Source of the DNA: a virus
DNA length: 64,000 nt
Direction: 5' to 3' (one strand)
Virus record (IMG/VR): IMGVR_UViG_3300045825_000202
Location: 1 to 64,000 of that record
The notes below the pieces were generated by a model. That model saw only the letters and a list, made by a program, of their open reading frames with translations. It was not told the origin of the DNA and searched no databases. Both the position numbers and the translations under genes were made by a program. The number at the start of each line of letters is the position of its first letter. Position 1 is the first letter of the stretch. Below are positions 49,866-58,673 of the stretch, piece by piece.

Positions 49866-49969
49866 ACGTCCAAATATCCTAACCAAACTATCTGTCAAGA
49901 CTTAAATTTTTGATGTTGTATTTTCCATGAACAAAAAACCTACTTCTATTCTTTTCGTCACTAAGCATG

Positions 49970-49975
49970 TATAAT
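49970..49975 (+). promoter_or_regulatory. Probable -10 box for the glycine-rich protein gene
   Basis: A perfect TATAAT lies about 45 bases before the ATG. The -35 position (TATTCT around 49,947) is poor, so another activator may help or the box may be chance. The stretch 49,866-50,021 holds no gene. Confidence 0.4.
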
Positions 49976-50021
49976 ATAACCTGTAGCAAAAATAATTCTG
50001 CTACAGAAAATAGGAGAAGTA

Positions 50022-51224
50022 ATGTGGACACTAGATAATAGTGGCGTTACTAACCTTGTAACTATACCAGCAGATGGCATAGTTACTGTTACTATGCCAC
50101 ACGGTGTAGACCTATGTGCCTATATTAATAACATGGATGTACCTATACATCATATGCATGTTAAAGCAGGTGATAAGGTTCACTTCGATATACGAAATAA
50201 AAAGGAAGCTGCTACGGAAGTATCAGTAGGATATGCTGATACTCTCAGCAAGTTAATGATAGCAGGAAAACCTGCTAAAATCAAGGAGAAGAAAATGACA
50301 GAAGCAGTAAATTTATTTGCTAACCCAAACGCTGGAATGGGTTCAGCTATTGGCGGGGGCTTGGGTGCAGGTCTATTGGGCGGAGTATTGGGCGGAGCCT
50401 TACTAGGAGGCAACAAGGGTGGCCTTTTCGGAGGTAATAATGGTGGAGACACTCAATCCGGTATTAATGCTATTAATCTGAATACAGATAGTAAAATCGC
50501 AGCTAGTACTGCACTAAATGAAGCACGTTTTAATGCAGAAGCACAACGTGAACTTCAGGCAGCTATTGAACGCACCGCCGCAGCTACGCAAATGGCCTAC
50601 GCAGTAGGAAACTCGGCGTTAGGTGTGGAAATTGCTAAAGGCCAAGGTGAAACTAATGTTCAAGTAGCTTTGACTACTGGCAACTTAGGTACACAGAATG
50701 CTCTAAATGCATCTGCTACTCAAGTTTTAGTACAAAAGAATGCAGGTGATCTGTCTACACAAATTGCACTTGGGCAAGCTCAACTAGGTGTACAAGTAGC
50801 TACAAATGGTACAGCAACTGCTCTAGCATTTAAGGATGCAGCAATTGATAACCTACGTACTAGTGCACTTCTGCAAACTACTATTGTTAATGACGGTGAA
50901 AAGACTCGTAGTCTGATTACCTCTCAGTATGAAGCAACCCTGAATCGTCAGTTAGCTACAGCTCAGAATGAAATCATTGAGATGCGTGGCGACCGTAGAC
51001 TACAAGAAGCAACTGGTAATATTACTATTAGTAATGTTAACACTGCTACAGCTGTTGCTCAGCAACAACAGCAACAACAACAGCAACAACAAATCGCTAC
51101 TCTGTTAGCTAATGTTAATGCTTTGTACGCTCAAAATCAACACATCCAACAAGGTGTATTGAATATTGGTAGCGGTACAGTATCTGGCAACTCACAAACT
51201 GCTGCCAATACTAGAGTAGCTTAA
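50022..51224 (+). CDS. Glycine-rich, Gln-tract virion-region protein, 400 aa
   Basis: GGAG precedes the ATG. The N-terminal 90 residues are a small beta domain (MWTLDNSGVTNLVTIPADG). Then come an IGGGLGAGLLGGVLGGALLGG block with membrane-like character (about 112-133), an Ala/Gln-rich helical body and a run of eleven Gln (about 351-361). The helical body suggests a coiled-coil fibre or internal virion protein. No known family is certain. Confidence 0.6.
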   Translation: MWTLDNSGVTNLVTIPADGIVTVTMPHGVDLCAYINNMDVPIHHMHVKAGDKVHFDIRNKKEAATEVSVGYADTLSKLMIAGKPAKIKEKKMTEAVNLFANPNAGMGSAIGGGLGAGLLGGVLGGALLGGNKGGLFGGNNGGDTQSGINAINLNTDSKIAASTALNEARFNAEAQRELQAAIERTAAATQMAYAVGNSALGVEIAKGQGETNVQVALTTGNLGTQNALNASATQVLVQKNAGDLSTQIALGQAQLGVQVATNGTATALAFKDAAIDNLRTSALLQTTIVNDGEKTRSLITSQYEATLNRQLATAQNEIIEMRGDRRLQEATGNITISNVNTATAVAQQQQQQQQQQQIATLLANVNALYAQNQHIQQGVLNIGSGTVSGNSQTAANTRVA

Positions 51225-51226
51225 TA

Positions 51227-51367
51227 ATGCTAAGTACGCTCAAAGTAATCTGGGCGTACTTAGGTAAATTAAACTGTTGGGATATATACATTCAATATGC
51301 TACCAAGGATCGTCGGTCTCAAAAGGACCGACGATTTAATGTTGATAGAAGAATTAAAGGTAAGTAA
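51227..51367 (+). CDS. Small basic protein, 46 aa
   Basis: The ATG follows the preceding stop by two bases and the stop overlaps the next ATG (TAATG). The C-terminal half is strongly basic (TKDRRSQKDRRFNVDRRIKGK). The coding part contains two perfect hairpins (51230-51239/51254-51263 and 51309-51318/51326-51335), so the mRNA is structured. The tight coupling supports a real gene. Confidence 0.55.
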   Translation: MLSTLKVIWAYLGKLNCWDIYIQYATKDRRSQKDRRFNVDRRIKGK

Positions 51368-51828
51368 TGTTTCAATCTCAGATACCTTTTATAATCCCAT
51401 CTAATCCATATTTAGGCCCTAGTTTATTACCTAATGTACCCTGCGATGGACTTGATATAAACTTTACAGAGATAACCCAAGTTGGCCCAGCCGGACCACC
51501 GGGACCCGAGGGTCCAATAGGTCCACAGGGCCCGCCCGGTTCTTTAGCCGATGTACCTGTAACTCTAATAAGTACATCTACATATACTCCAACTCTTAGT
51601 GAGTACTTTATAGGAGTAGTTAGTACTACTCCAACTACTATTACTTTACCAGTAGGAACTATAGGTAAAGTATTTGTAATTAAAGATAGCCTAGGTACTT
51701 CTAGTATTAACCCAATTACTATTAGTACTACTGGTTCAAATATAGACGGTAATACTGGTACTATAATTAATAATAATTGGGCTAGTATTACTCTAATATA
51801 CGATGGGTCCGAATGGGGCATTGTATAG
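51367..51828 (+). CDS. Collagen-like appendage protein, 153 aa
   Basis: Residues about 39-56 are a short collagen-type triple repeat (GPAGPPGPEGPIGPQGPPG), preceded by an N-terminal anchor. It is followed by a beta domain ending ITLIYDGSEWGIV that is related to the end of the next protein. The Gly-X-Y tract implies a trimer. It probably projects from the virion. Confidence 0.7.
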   Translation: MFQSQIPFIIPSNPYLGPSLLPNVPCDGLDINFTEITQVGPAGPPGPEGPIGPQGPPGSLADVPVTLISTSTYTPTLSEYFIGVVSTTPTTITLPVGTIGKVFVIKDSLGTSSINPITISTTGSNIDGNTGTIINNNWASITLIYDGSEWGIV

Positions 51829-51846
51829 TTTTTAAAGGAATTCAAT

Positions 51847-52392
51847 ATGTCATATAATTCACCCCTAGGGTCAAAAACAGCCTTTGGTGTTTTAGAAGTG
51901 GGAACAAATCTTACAGTAACTGCTGGAGTAATAGATATTCCACAAAGTGTAGCAACTACTGCAGATCCTACTTTTGCTACAGTAACTAGTACTGGAGCAG
52001 TAACCGATACGGGTAATCGGGTCCTTACAGGACTAACTGCTGGTACTAATGTTGCTATTACAGGTACAGCACCTAATCTAACTATTGATGTTACTCCAGT
52101 TACTACTGTAGCTACTAGACTAGTTGTATTAACAGGTCCAGTACTTAATACAGACTATTATGTAGGTGTAGTTGCTGTAGTCCCAGTTACTTTAACTTTA
52201 CCAGTAGGTGTTGCCGGTACTGAGGTTATAATTAAATCTGAAGTAGGTAATGCTGGTAATATTACCGTTGTAGGTAATATTGTAGGAGAAACAGTTGAAG
52301 GATTTATTAGTCCTTTAGGCTACTCACTACCTTTTGCTAGTAATGCAAGTGTAACTTTAGTATATAGAGGCACTAACTGGAACGCAGTATAA
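51847..52392 (+). CDS. Virion appendage protein, 181 aa
   Basis: AAAGGA precedes the ATG. The C-terminal 90 residues (TLTLPVGVAG..EVIIKSEVG.. VTLVYRGTNWNAV) match the fold pattern of the collagen-like neighbour's end. The N-terminal half is beta-rich with TDTGNRVLTGLTAGTNVAI, a motif of fibre adaptors. It probably belongs to the same appendage. Confidence 0.6.
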   Translation: MSYNSPLGSKTAFGVLEVGTNLTVTAGVIDIPQSVATTADPTFATVTSTGAVTDTGNRVLTGLTAGTNVAITGTAPNLTIDVTPVTTVATRLVVLTGPVLNTDYYVGVVAVVPVTLTLPVGVAGTEVIIKSEVGNAGNITVVGNIVGETVEGFISPLGYSLPFASNASVTLVYRGTNWNAV

Positions 52393-52393
52393 T

Positions 52394-52753
52394 ATGTTAA
52401 CACAACTCCTTAATATAGTTACTCCAGAAGCACTTGCTTCTGCTGTAAGATCTAATCCTAAAGTAGTACAGGCCTCTTTACGTAAGTTTAGTACCTATGT
52501 AGCTTTTGGAGACGCACTTAGTAGTAACCAACAAATAGTTGTATCTAATAATTTAGATAAACTAGAATCCTTTTTCAAAGATGATGTAGGTAAAAGAGCT
52601 GCGGTAACTTTTGTAGGGGAATTTTGTACTTTTGTATCTCAACTAGACCCACCTAAAGCTATTAAAGCACCTTTAATTGAAGCAACGGATAGAGCTGCTT
52701 TACGTGCTCAGATTGAGGAAGAAGTTAGAGCAGAGATGCTCTTAAAGAAATAA
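52394..52753 (+). CDS. Hypothetical helical protein, 119 aa
   Basis: Last gene of the rightward block, one base after the previous stop. It is helical, with KVVQASLRKFSTYVAFGD and a charged C-terminus (RAALRAQIEEEVRAEMLLKK). It could be an assembly factor for the appendage. No motif recognised. Confidence 0.6.
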   Translation: MLTQLLNIVTPEALASAVRSNPKVVQASLRKFSTYVAFGDALSSNQQIVVSNNLDKLESFFKDDVGKRAAVTFVGEFCTFVSQLDPPKAIKAPLIEATDRAALRAQIEEEVRAEMLLKK

Positions 52754-52786
52754 AAAACCCGCTTAGAGTAATCTAAGCGGGTTTTT
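52753..52786. terminator. Bidirectional terminator between convergent blocks
   Basis: A 15-bp stem (52753-52767 with 52772-52786, AAAAACCCGCTTAGA) with T runs on both strands separates the rightward structural genes from the leftward replication genes. Confidence 0.93.
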
Positions 52787-52792
52787 GCTATG

Positions 52793-54817
52793 CTAACGGA
52801 TTGGGCAAGATCCAGTGGAACATTCATTACCACTAATTTCAGCGTCACTATTTACACTATCTAGATCAATTTCTAGTAACTGTAAAACATATTTATCATA
52901 CGTTTCTTTAGTAACAATCTGTTGAGGTAGATAGGCATACCCTAGATCTTCAGCGGTCTTAGTATGATCATTTCTAAATAAGAAACTAACTGCTACATAG
53001 TTATCCCAATTATGGAATAACCAGTCTACAATTTCTTCTGTCTCATCAATAGAGTATGAAATAGTACAGCTAACATTCTGATGGCAGTAACTACTCATCA
53101 GCATCTTATACCTCTCTAGTTGAGTAATAGCAGACTCTAGGTTTAGTTCAACTCCATTTACTTCTGTAAACTCTACTCCATCATATTTAACTGGTAGTGC
53201 AATAATTACAGCACCTGGATCTGTAGGATGAGTTGTTACTTTATAGTTAGCACTACGAAGTATTGGGATTAAAGGATCATGAATACCAAAACTAACATTA
53301 TTAAATAAGTATCTACCTAGTGGAGTATGTACCCCCTCTGTAGAGTCAAAGCACTTACTAATCGTACCTTCCGGTTTTAATGCACTAACATTCTTCGGCA
53401 AAGGTGTACCTAATTCTTTAGCCATAGTATACGTAGCAAAAGTAGCTATACGCTCAATTCTAGTATACTCATACGCTAGCATATCTGGACGCATAGCAAT
53501 ACCCATTAAACTTACACCACAAAGATGTAAATGAGCGTTACTTAGATTCCATTTCTCTTGAAGAATACCATCATTGAAATCTACAATAGTCTGCCTATAA
53601 TTAGCTCTAGCAACTACCTCAGTTGCACGTAGAAGTCCTTGCATATTAGATTTAAACTTAGATACGTCGATTGTTACAAGGTTACATGTTCCACCGTCTG
53701 GGAGCAAAATTTCATAACAGGGATTAAGTCCCTTTGCCCATGGAGCTCTTGCAAGCATATGCTGAGCATTAACAAAACCGGGCTCCCCATTACCACCTTT
53801 ATTAAGCATACCAAAAATACTAGTTAGTTCTTCATGCGAGGGCTTATTAAAGAAAAGTAACGAGTTATTGCTTTGATGTCGATGATATTTCCCATTAGAT
53901 TTAATGTCTGCCTTTAGATTCACAAACTCTTTCCAGCGAGGATTTTCTCTAGACATTAGTAAAGATTCTGCAGCACGTCTAGTAGATAGCACTGTACCTA
54001 ATAGATTAATGATATCCCCGATATCAATCTCGGTTAATAGTGAATCAGCTTTAGCATTTAGTATATTAAAGATTTCTAGATATGCAGTAGCTAGTCCAGT
54101 ATCAGATTGACTTAACCACCCATAGTTACGTAGTCTAGCTCCTGCGCCTCTAATCTGTGTAAAATCTAGTACTAGTGTTTTAGCAGGGTATTTACATGCT
54201 AATAGTTTACCAATAGATTTAGCCCATGCTCTAGCAGAATCCCCTACTTTAATAGTCCATGTATTACTATCTGGGTCCCATGACTCTAAATTATTTTCTG
54301 GACCCTTATCTGTAGGTGCTCTAGTAGTACGGATAATTCTAATATTAGGGATATGCTCTCTAAAACCTGTTAGGGTACCTACTTCAGGTAGACCTGTAAC
54401 TCCTGCTCCATTTAGTAATCCCCAAAATAGATCTACTATATCGTGTACAGTAGTTACTTTAATAAAAGCACAGTTAAACTGACTTAACTCTACACTCTTT
54501 CCAATAGGTGTACCACCCAACCACAGAGTTCTTCCCGCTACACAAACCTTACGTTCTAGCATAAGATCTCGTAGTTCCATTAATTCAGTAACCTGTTCAT
54601 TACTTAAAGATACCCACTCTTGCATATCTTCAGTAATATCATGTAGAGGCATTTCTGGAATATTTGAGTGGGTAAGCGCACGTTCCCACAGCCACTGTTG
54701 ATGGTTAGTTACACGATTAATTGTATCTTCCCATGTTTCAAAGATAGTACCTTCTTCATTAAGTGGTCTATTATAGGTTCTTCGCGTAATTATCTGTGCT
54801 CGTGTACTTACCATCAA
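52793..54817 (-). CDS. nrdJ: Class II (B12-dependent) ribonucleotide reductase, 674 aa
   Basis: The monomeric RTPR pattern is visible: SQFNCAF (N-terminal redox Cys, about 113), NPCYEI with the thiyl-radical Cys, and a second Cys eleven residues later (GGTCNLV). A C-terminal CSTGSC pair (about 665-670) re-reduces the site. The family normally has NPCGEI, so Gly to Tyr is a local change. It makes dNTPs from NTPs using adenosylcobalamin without oxygen, so the host must supply B12. Last gene of the leftward operon. Confidence 0.9.
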   Translation of the reverse strand: MMVSTRAQIITRRTYNRPLNEEGTIFETWEDTINRVTNHQQWLWERALTHSNIPEMPLHDITEDMQEWVSLSNEQVTELMELRDLMLERKVCVAGRTLWLGGTPIGKSVELSQFNCAFIKVTTVHDIVDLFWGLLNGAGVTGLPEVGTLTGFREHIPNIRIIRTTRAPTDKGPENNLESWDPDSNTWTIKVGDSARAWAKSIGKLLACKYPAKTLVLDFTQIRGAGARLRNYGWLSQSDTGLATAYLEIFNILNAKADSLLTEIDIGDIINLLGTVLSTRRAAESLLMSRENPRWKEFVNLKADIKSNGKYHRHQSNNSLLFFNKPSHEELTSIFGMLNKGGNGEPGFVNAQHMLARAPWAKGLNPCYEILLPDGGTCNLVTIDVSKFKSNMQGLLRATEVVARANYRQTIVDFNDGILQEKWNLSNAHLHLCGVSLMGIAMRPDMLAYEYTRIERIATFATYTMAKELGTPLPKNVSALKPEGTISKCFDSTEGVHTPLGRYLFNNVSFGIHDPLIPILRSANYKVTTHPTDPGAVIIALPVKYDGVEFTEVNGVELNLESAITQLERYKMLMSSYCHQNVSCTISYSIDETEEIVDWLFHNWDNYVAVSFLFRNDHTKTAEDLGYAYLPQQIVTKETYDKYVLQLLEIDLDSVNSDAEISGNECSTGSCPIR

Positions 54818-54984
54818 TTATTTCCCTTTATAACTCTACGCCCAACTGCTGAAATAAAACTACTTCTTAAATGGTCTAATACGTTCTCAATTGTATGTTT
54901 CTCTTCCTGGTCATATGCCATAGGTAGTAATATCCTATCTAAAGTCTTAATTGCCTCAGCAATTTTAGTTTCTGCTTCATTCAT
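54814..54984 (-). CDS. Small helical protein, 56 aa
   Basis: An in-frame ATG at 55056 would overlap dUTPase by 71 bases. ATG 54984 comes right after the dUTPase stop and is preceded by GGAG, so it is chosen. The sequence is helical and basic at the end (SAVGRRVIKGNN). It overlaps the RNR start by four bases. Function unknown; a nucleotide-metabolism helper is only a guess from context. Confidence 0.6.
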   Translation of the reverse strand: MNEAETKIAEAIKTLDRILLPMAYDQEEKHTIENVLDHLRSSFISAVGRRVIKGNN

Positions 54985-54985
54985 T

Positions 54986-55423
54986 TTATACTCCAGTTGA
55001 ACCAAATCCACCAGTTCCACGCTCCGTATCATTCCATTCTTCTTCAGTACCTTCAAATTCTACAAACTTTGCTAGTATAATAGGGCTGATGACTAACTGC
55101 GCAATTCTAGTAGAATAAGGATAGATAAAGTAAGGCTCTTCTCCATTATTTTTTAGTAGGACTTTAACGGTGGCAGTGTAGCCTGAATCAATAATTCCGG
55201 TTCCGTTAGCAATTTGAACTCCAATCTTACCTTGCGAACTCCTATTGAAAACAAAGCCTACGTATCCTACTGGAATTTTAATTGCTACTCCTGTATCAAT
55301 CATTTCTTGTTCGCCTGGGTAGATATGAACTTCTGTGTTAGAGAATAGGTCCGCACCTGCATCTGTTTCATGTGCCCTATATGGATTTAACCCATAGTTA
55401 TCTAGTTTAGTTACGATATTCAA
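54986..55423 (-). CDS. dut: dUTPase, 145 aa
   Basis: All five trimeric dUTPase motifs are present: AHETDAGADLF (18-28), NRSSQGKIGV (about 66-75), NGTGIIDSGYTATVKV (about 79-94), RIAQLVI (about 111-117) and the flexible tail RGTGGFGSTG. It converts dUTP to dUMP and PPi to keep uracil out of DNA. It lies with the RNR in a nucleotide-supply unit. Confidence 0.95.
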   Translation of the reverse strand: MNIVTKLDNYGLNPYRAHETDAGADLFSNTEVHIYPGEQEMIDTGVAIKIPVGYVGFVFNRSSQGKIGVQIANGTGIIDSGYTATVKVLLKNNGEEPYFIYPYSTRIAQLVISPIILAKFVEFEGTEEEWNDTERGTGGFGSTGV

Positions 55424-56256
55424 AGATAGTCCTTTAGTTGTTGATCTAGTTTTTTAATATTTTCTTCTCCAATAGCTTCTTCACAGTATGTTACTAAGTC
55501 CATAAGTTGATAGTTAAGCTGTAGATTATCTACCCCAAATCTATTTAAAGATTCAATGTACTTATACTTGCCCTGTAAGGGCATAGCCGCCATGATATCA
55601 TATACTGATCCGTACTCTTGTACCAATGAGTGCGCGCGTTTAGGACCAATACCTGCTACACCGTTTACATTGTCGCCCGCATCACCCTGCAAAATTTTAA
55701 TACTAATATAGTCTTCCGGTTCCCAATCGTAGTGTTCGTGCCAGTTCTCTACTGTAAATTCTTTTCTAGTAACATAGCTAAACTGAGATACTCTATCTCC
55801 AACTAGAAGATTCAGATCCCGATCTGAACTTACGATCCAGATATGGTCTTTACCTAAGCGTTTAACTTTAGAGCAGATGAAAGCAATAGTATCATCTGCT
55901 TCTACTCCTTGATAGCGAATGATAGGGTAATCTGAGTTTTCTGCTACATATACTAAAGACGCTTCAAAACTCTGGAAGAAAGCTTCAAACTCCTCTCGTT
56001 CTCGATCAGTCTGAGCGTCCTGCTTTTGTTTACGGTTATACTTATACTCAGGATATATACCTTTTCTATAGGAAGAGCCGCCTTTATCTACACATACTAT
56101 AACCTTATCAGCCTTATAGGATCGCTTTAGACTATTAATCATTTCTAGATACTTCTTATAGTAATCTACTGTACCTCTAAAGGAGAAACTCATATTAAGC
56201 CCGTCTACTAGAAGTAGGTTATTACCTGATTCGGTCATTGATTTAAATGTTTTCAT
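55420..56256 (-). CDS. 5'-3' exonuclease / flap endonuclease, 278 aa
   Basis: LLVDGLNMSF (metal Asp), DKGGSSYRKGIYPEYKYNR, GVEADDTIAFI, VSSDRDLNLL and LQGDAGDNVNGVAGIGPKRA with the helix-hairpin-helix all match the T5 D15 / Pol I 5' nuclease domain. It trims flaps and RNA primers during replication. It overlaps dUTPase by four bases. Confidence 0.93.
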   Translation of the reverse strand: MKTFKSMTESGNNLLLVDGLNMSFSFRGTVDYYKKYLEMINSLKRSYKADKVIVCVDKGGSSYRKGIYPEYKYNRKQKQDAQTDREREEFEAFFQSFEASLVYVAENSDYPIIRYQGVEADDTIAFICSKVKRLGKDHIWIVSSDRDLNLLVGDRVSQFSYVTRKEFTVENWHEHYDWEPEDYISIKILQGDAGDNVNGVAGIGPKRAHSLVQEYGSVYDIMAAMPLQGKYKYIESLNRFGVDNLQLNYQLMDLVTYCEEAIGEENIKKLDQQLKDYL

Positions 56257-56699
56257 GTAAATTTAGGATTCTCTTGTTTTATCCATTGCTCAAGTAGGGA
56301 TATATAGAAACTATGTTCTCCAATACTAATAAATACATGATCTACAGTATTAGGAATATCCGCATAAGCAGCAAAGATTTTACTTCTATCGAATTTAAAT
56401 AAAAGAAGGGGCTTACGGTTAGTCTGTACCCCTTGTCTTACTGCTTGCTGCCAGAATTGAATTAATTGTGGATTTTTTGAACTTAGGATCTTTGAATCAA
56501 ATTGCTCGTCGGTGTAGTTCTTACATTCAATGCAGAATATATTATTGATACCTACTAGATAAATATCGCCCTTTAATTGATGCTTAGGGTCAAGTGCTCC
56601 ACTACCAGGTACACGTTCGAATGGTAGTCCTGTCAACTCACGCAACTTATCCCTAATCACGGTCTCACCACGAGCACCTTTCTGATTACTAGTAACCAT
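56253..56699 (-). CDS. PD-(D/E)XK-type nuclease, 148 aa
   Basis: KGARGETVIRDKL near the N-terminus, then LKGDIYLV and FCIECKNYTDEQ give the E...D...ExK pattern of a restriction-endonuclease fold, as in Hjc-like Holliday junction resolvases. A structure-specific nuclease suits the recombination genes around it. The exact substrate is not certain. Confidence 0.7.
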   Translation of the reverse strand: MVTSNQKGARGETVIRDKLRELTGLPFERVPGSGALDPKHQLKGDIYLVGINNIFCIECKNYTDEQFDSKILSSKNPQLIQFWQQAVRQGVQTNRKPLLLFKFDRSKIFAAYADIPNTVDHVFISIGEHSFYISLLEQWIKQENPKFT

Positions 56700-56875
56700 T
56701 AAGGGGCTAGTCCAAAGTGAGTAATAAACATTTCTAGTGGTAGTGAGTGCTCTTGCGATTTAAGAACTCTAGTAAATACTACTGTTTTTACACCGTCCTG
56801 ATAGTCTACACTTACTACGTTTACTATATCCTTATGTATAGACTTATTATAGTATAGTTTGTTTACTTCAATCAT
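56699..56875 (-). CDS. Small hypothetical protein, 58 aa
   Basis: The ATG at 56875 begins two bases after the SbcC-like stop, and its TAA overlaps the next gene's ATG. It is a small beta-rich protein (IVNVVSVDYQDGVKTVVFTR) without a known motif. The exact fit in the operon supports it. Confidence 0.65.
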   Translation of the reverse strand: MIEVNKLYYNKSIHKDIVNVVSVDYQDGVKTVVFTRVLKSQEHSLPLEMFITHFGLAP

Positions 56876-56876
56876 A

Positions 56877-58673
56877 TTACTCCAATTTGCTAATATTATT
56901 TTCTTTTAATACTTCTAATTTCTCAATAAGTGGGTGGCTAAACGAATGACTAATTAATAGTACATTTAGTGATTCCTCATTTAAAAGCACTTCTACTAGC
57001 CTTTCCTTACCCTCGCTATCGAGTACCTCAATAGTTTCATCTAAAATAAGTAAATTAGTTCGGCTATTAGAAATTGATTGCATAAGCTTACGGATAGCAA
57101 GTAGCGTAGATATTAAAACTCTTGCGCGCTCGCCAGAAGATAGAGCGGCAATATCAATATCTTTAGAATTATCTGTAATAACCACATTTAGTTTGTCCGA
57201 TACTACAACGAAAGATAATTGAAATCTGCCATCAGACATTACTGCTAGATACTCGTTAGTAAGGGCTTCTAGATCTTTAACCATACATTCAATTTTTAGT
57301 GCAACTAAGCCAGTGTTACTAAATGTCTTGACCAGAATCTGTAAATTACTTAGTTCGGCTACGCGTAGCTTAAGTTCTTCACTAAGTACTAGACGCTCGG
57401 CAGTCATTTCTACTAGCTGCTCAGATACTACCTTAGCCTTTGAATTATGTTCAGTAATAGTCTTATTTCGTAATCTAGTAGCTGCTATTGCTGATTCAGA
57501 AACTTTTATAGACGCAGTATAAGAAGCAATTTCTTTATCTAGTACGTCTTTATCAAGTAACTCAGAAGGCATACTAGGGTCAATAAGCATGTGATACTTT
57601 TCCCACTCTTGAACCTTTTTATCGTACTCTTGATAAACTTTATTGGCTCGTTCAGCGTCCTTAATATTAGATTCTAGCTTATCTAACTCTGCCTGTAGTA
57701 TAGGTTTTTTACTAATAAAATTAGTAACTCTAGTAAACATAACTAAGTTGTCCATATCCTGAGAACAGGTAGGACACTTAATTATCTTAGTTGAAGGTTT
57801 CTTAGATAGAGCTAATCCATCTTTTAGTTCTTGCTGAATACTGCCTACTCGTAGTACCCATTCCTTTAATAGAGGATGGTCAGGTTTAGTATAAGGACTA
57901 TCAATATTAATACTAGCTAATACAGTCTTATAAGTATTATTCTGCGAAATCTTCTTATTAGTAGTACTAATATTAGTTAGTTCTTTATTTAATAAAACTA
58001 CTTGCTCTCGCATTCCTACTGGTTCAGGAATTTCTTCTTCTAGTTCTTTAATAGTCAGGTCTGTTTTAGAGTACTTAGTTAACCAGTTATTAATAGTCTC
58101 TATCTTAGCAGAAATAGTATCTACCTGTTTAGACATACCACTAGCTAGTTCTTTAAATACATCTAGTGCTTTAGTATACTTACCTAGATTAAGTAGATCA
58201 ATTAGAAACTTCTTTCTAGTTGAATCAGTAGCAGTTAAGAACTCAAGTGAAGATACACTGCTTTGGTAGACGATCTGACTGAAAGTCTTATGGTCAAATC
58301 CTAGGATATATTCTATTTGCTTATATGTTCCAGTTGCTGTCTTAAGACTGATGTCTTCTTCATTACGAAATAGCTTAACTGTGCTAGTAGAGATAGTTCT
58401 AACAGTATTAACAGTAAACGGTACACCATCTTTTTCAAACCTTACTTCAATTGAATAGTTCTTTGACTTAACGTAGCGATTAAGAATATCTGCTTTCTTA
58501 ATCTTTTTAGAGTTAGTATTAAATAGGCACTCTTCAATAATAAGTGCAATAGAACTCTTACCATTACCGTTCTTACCTACTAGTTGAGTAAGAATATTCT
58601 CGTCTAATCGTATTTTATTGCTCTCACCATATGAGAAGCAGTTAGACCAGCTAACTTCAGTAAATTTAATCAT
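56877..58673 (-). CDS. SbcC/Rad50-like ATPase (gp46-like), 598 aa
   Basis: Walker A VGKNGNGKSS (32-41) lies near the N-terminus. A zinc hook CPTC (about 302-305) sits in the middle of a coiled coil. LSSGERARVLIS is the ABC signature and LLILDETIEVLD the Walker B near the C-terminus. It forms a complex with the SbcD-like protein encoded just upstream (overlap of 8 bases) to resect DNA ends for recombination-dependent replication. Confidence 0.94.
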   Translation of the reverse strand: MIKFTEVSWSNCFSYGESNKIRLDENILTQLVGKNGNGKSSIALIIEECLFNTNSKKIKKADILNRYVKSKNYSIEVRFEKDGVPFTVNTVRTISTSTVKLFRNEEDISLKTATGTYKQIEYILGFDHKTFSQIVYQSSVSSLEFLTATDSTRKKFLIDLLNLGKYTKALDVFKELASGMSKQVDTISAKIETINNWLTKYSKTDLTIKELEEEIPEPVGMREQVVLLNKELTNISTTNKKISQNNTYKTVLASINIDSPYTKPDHPLLKEWVLRVGSIQQELKDGLALSKKPSTKIIKCPTCSQDMDNLVMFTRVTNFISKKPILQAELDKLESNIKDAERANKVYQEYDKKVQEWEKYHMLIDPSMPSELLDKDVLDKEIASYTASIKVSESAIAATRLRNKTITEHNSKAKVVSEQLVEMTAERLVLSEELKLRVAELSNLQILVKTFSNTGLVALKIECMVKDLEALTNEYLAVMSDGRFQLSFVVVSDKLNVVITDNSKDIDIAALSSGERARVLISTLLAIRKLMQSISNSRTNLLILDETIEVLDSEGKERLVEVLLNEESLNVLLISHSFSHPLIEKLEVLKENNISKLE

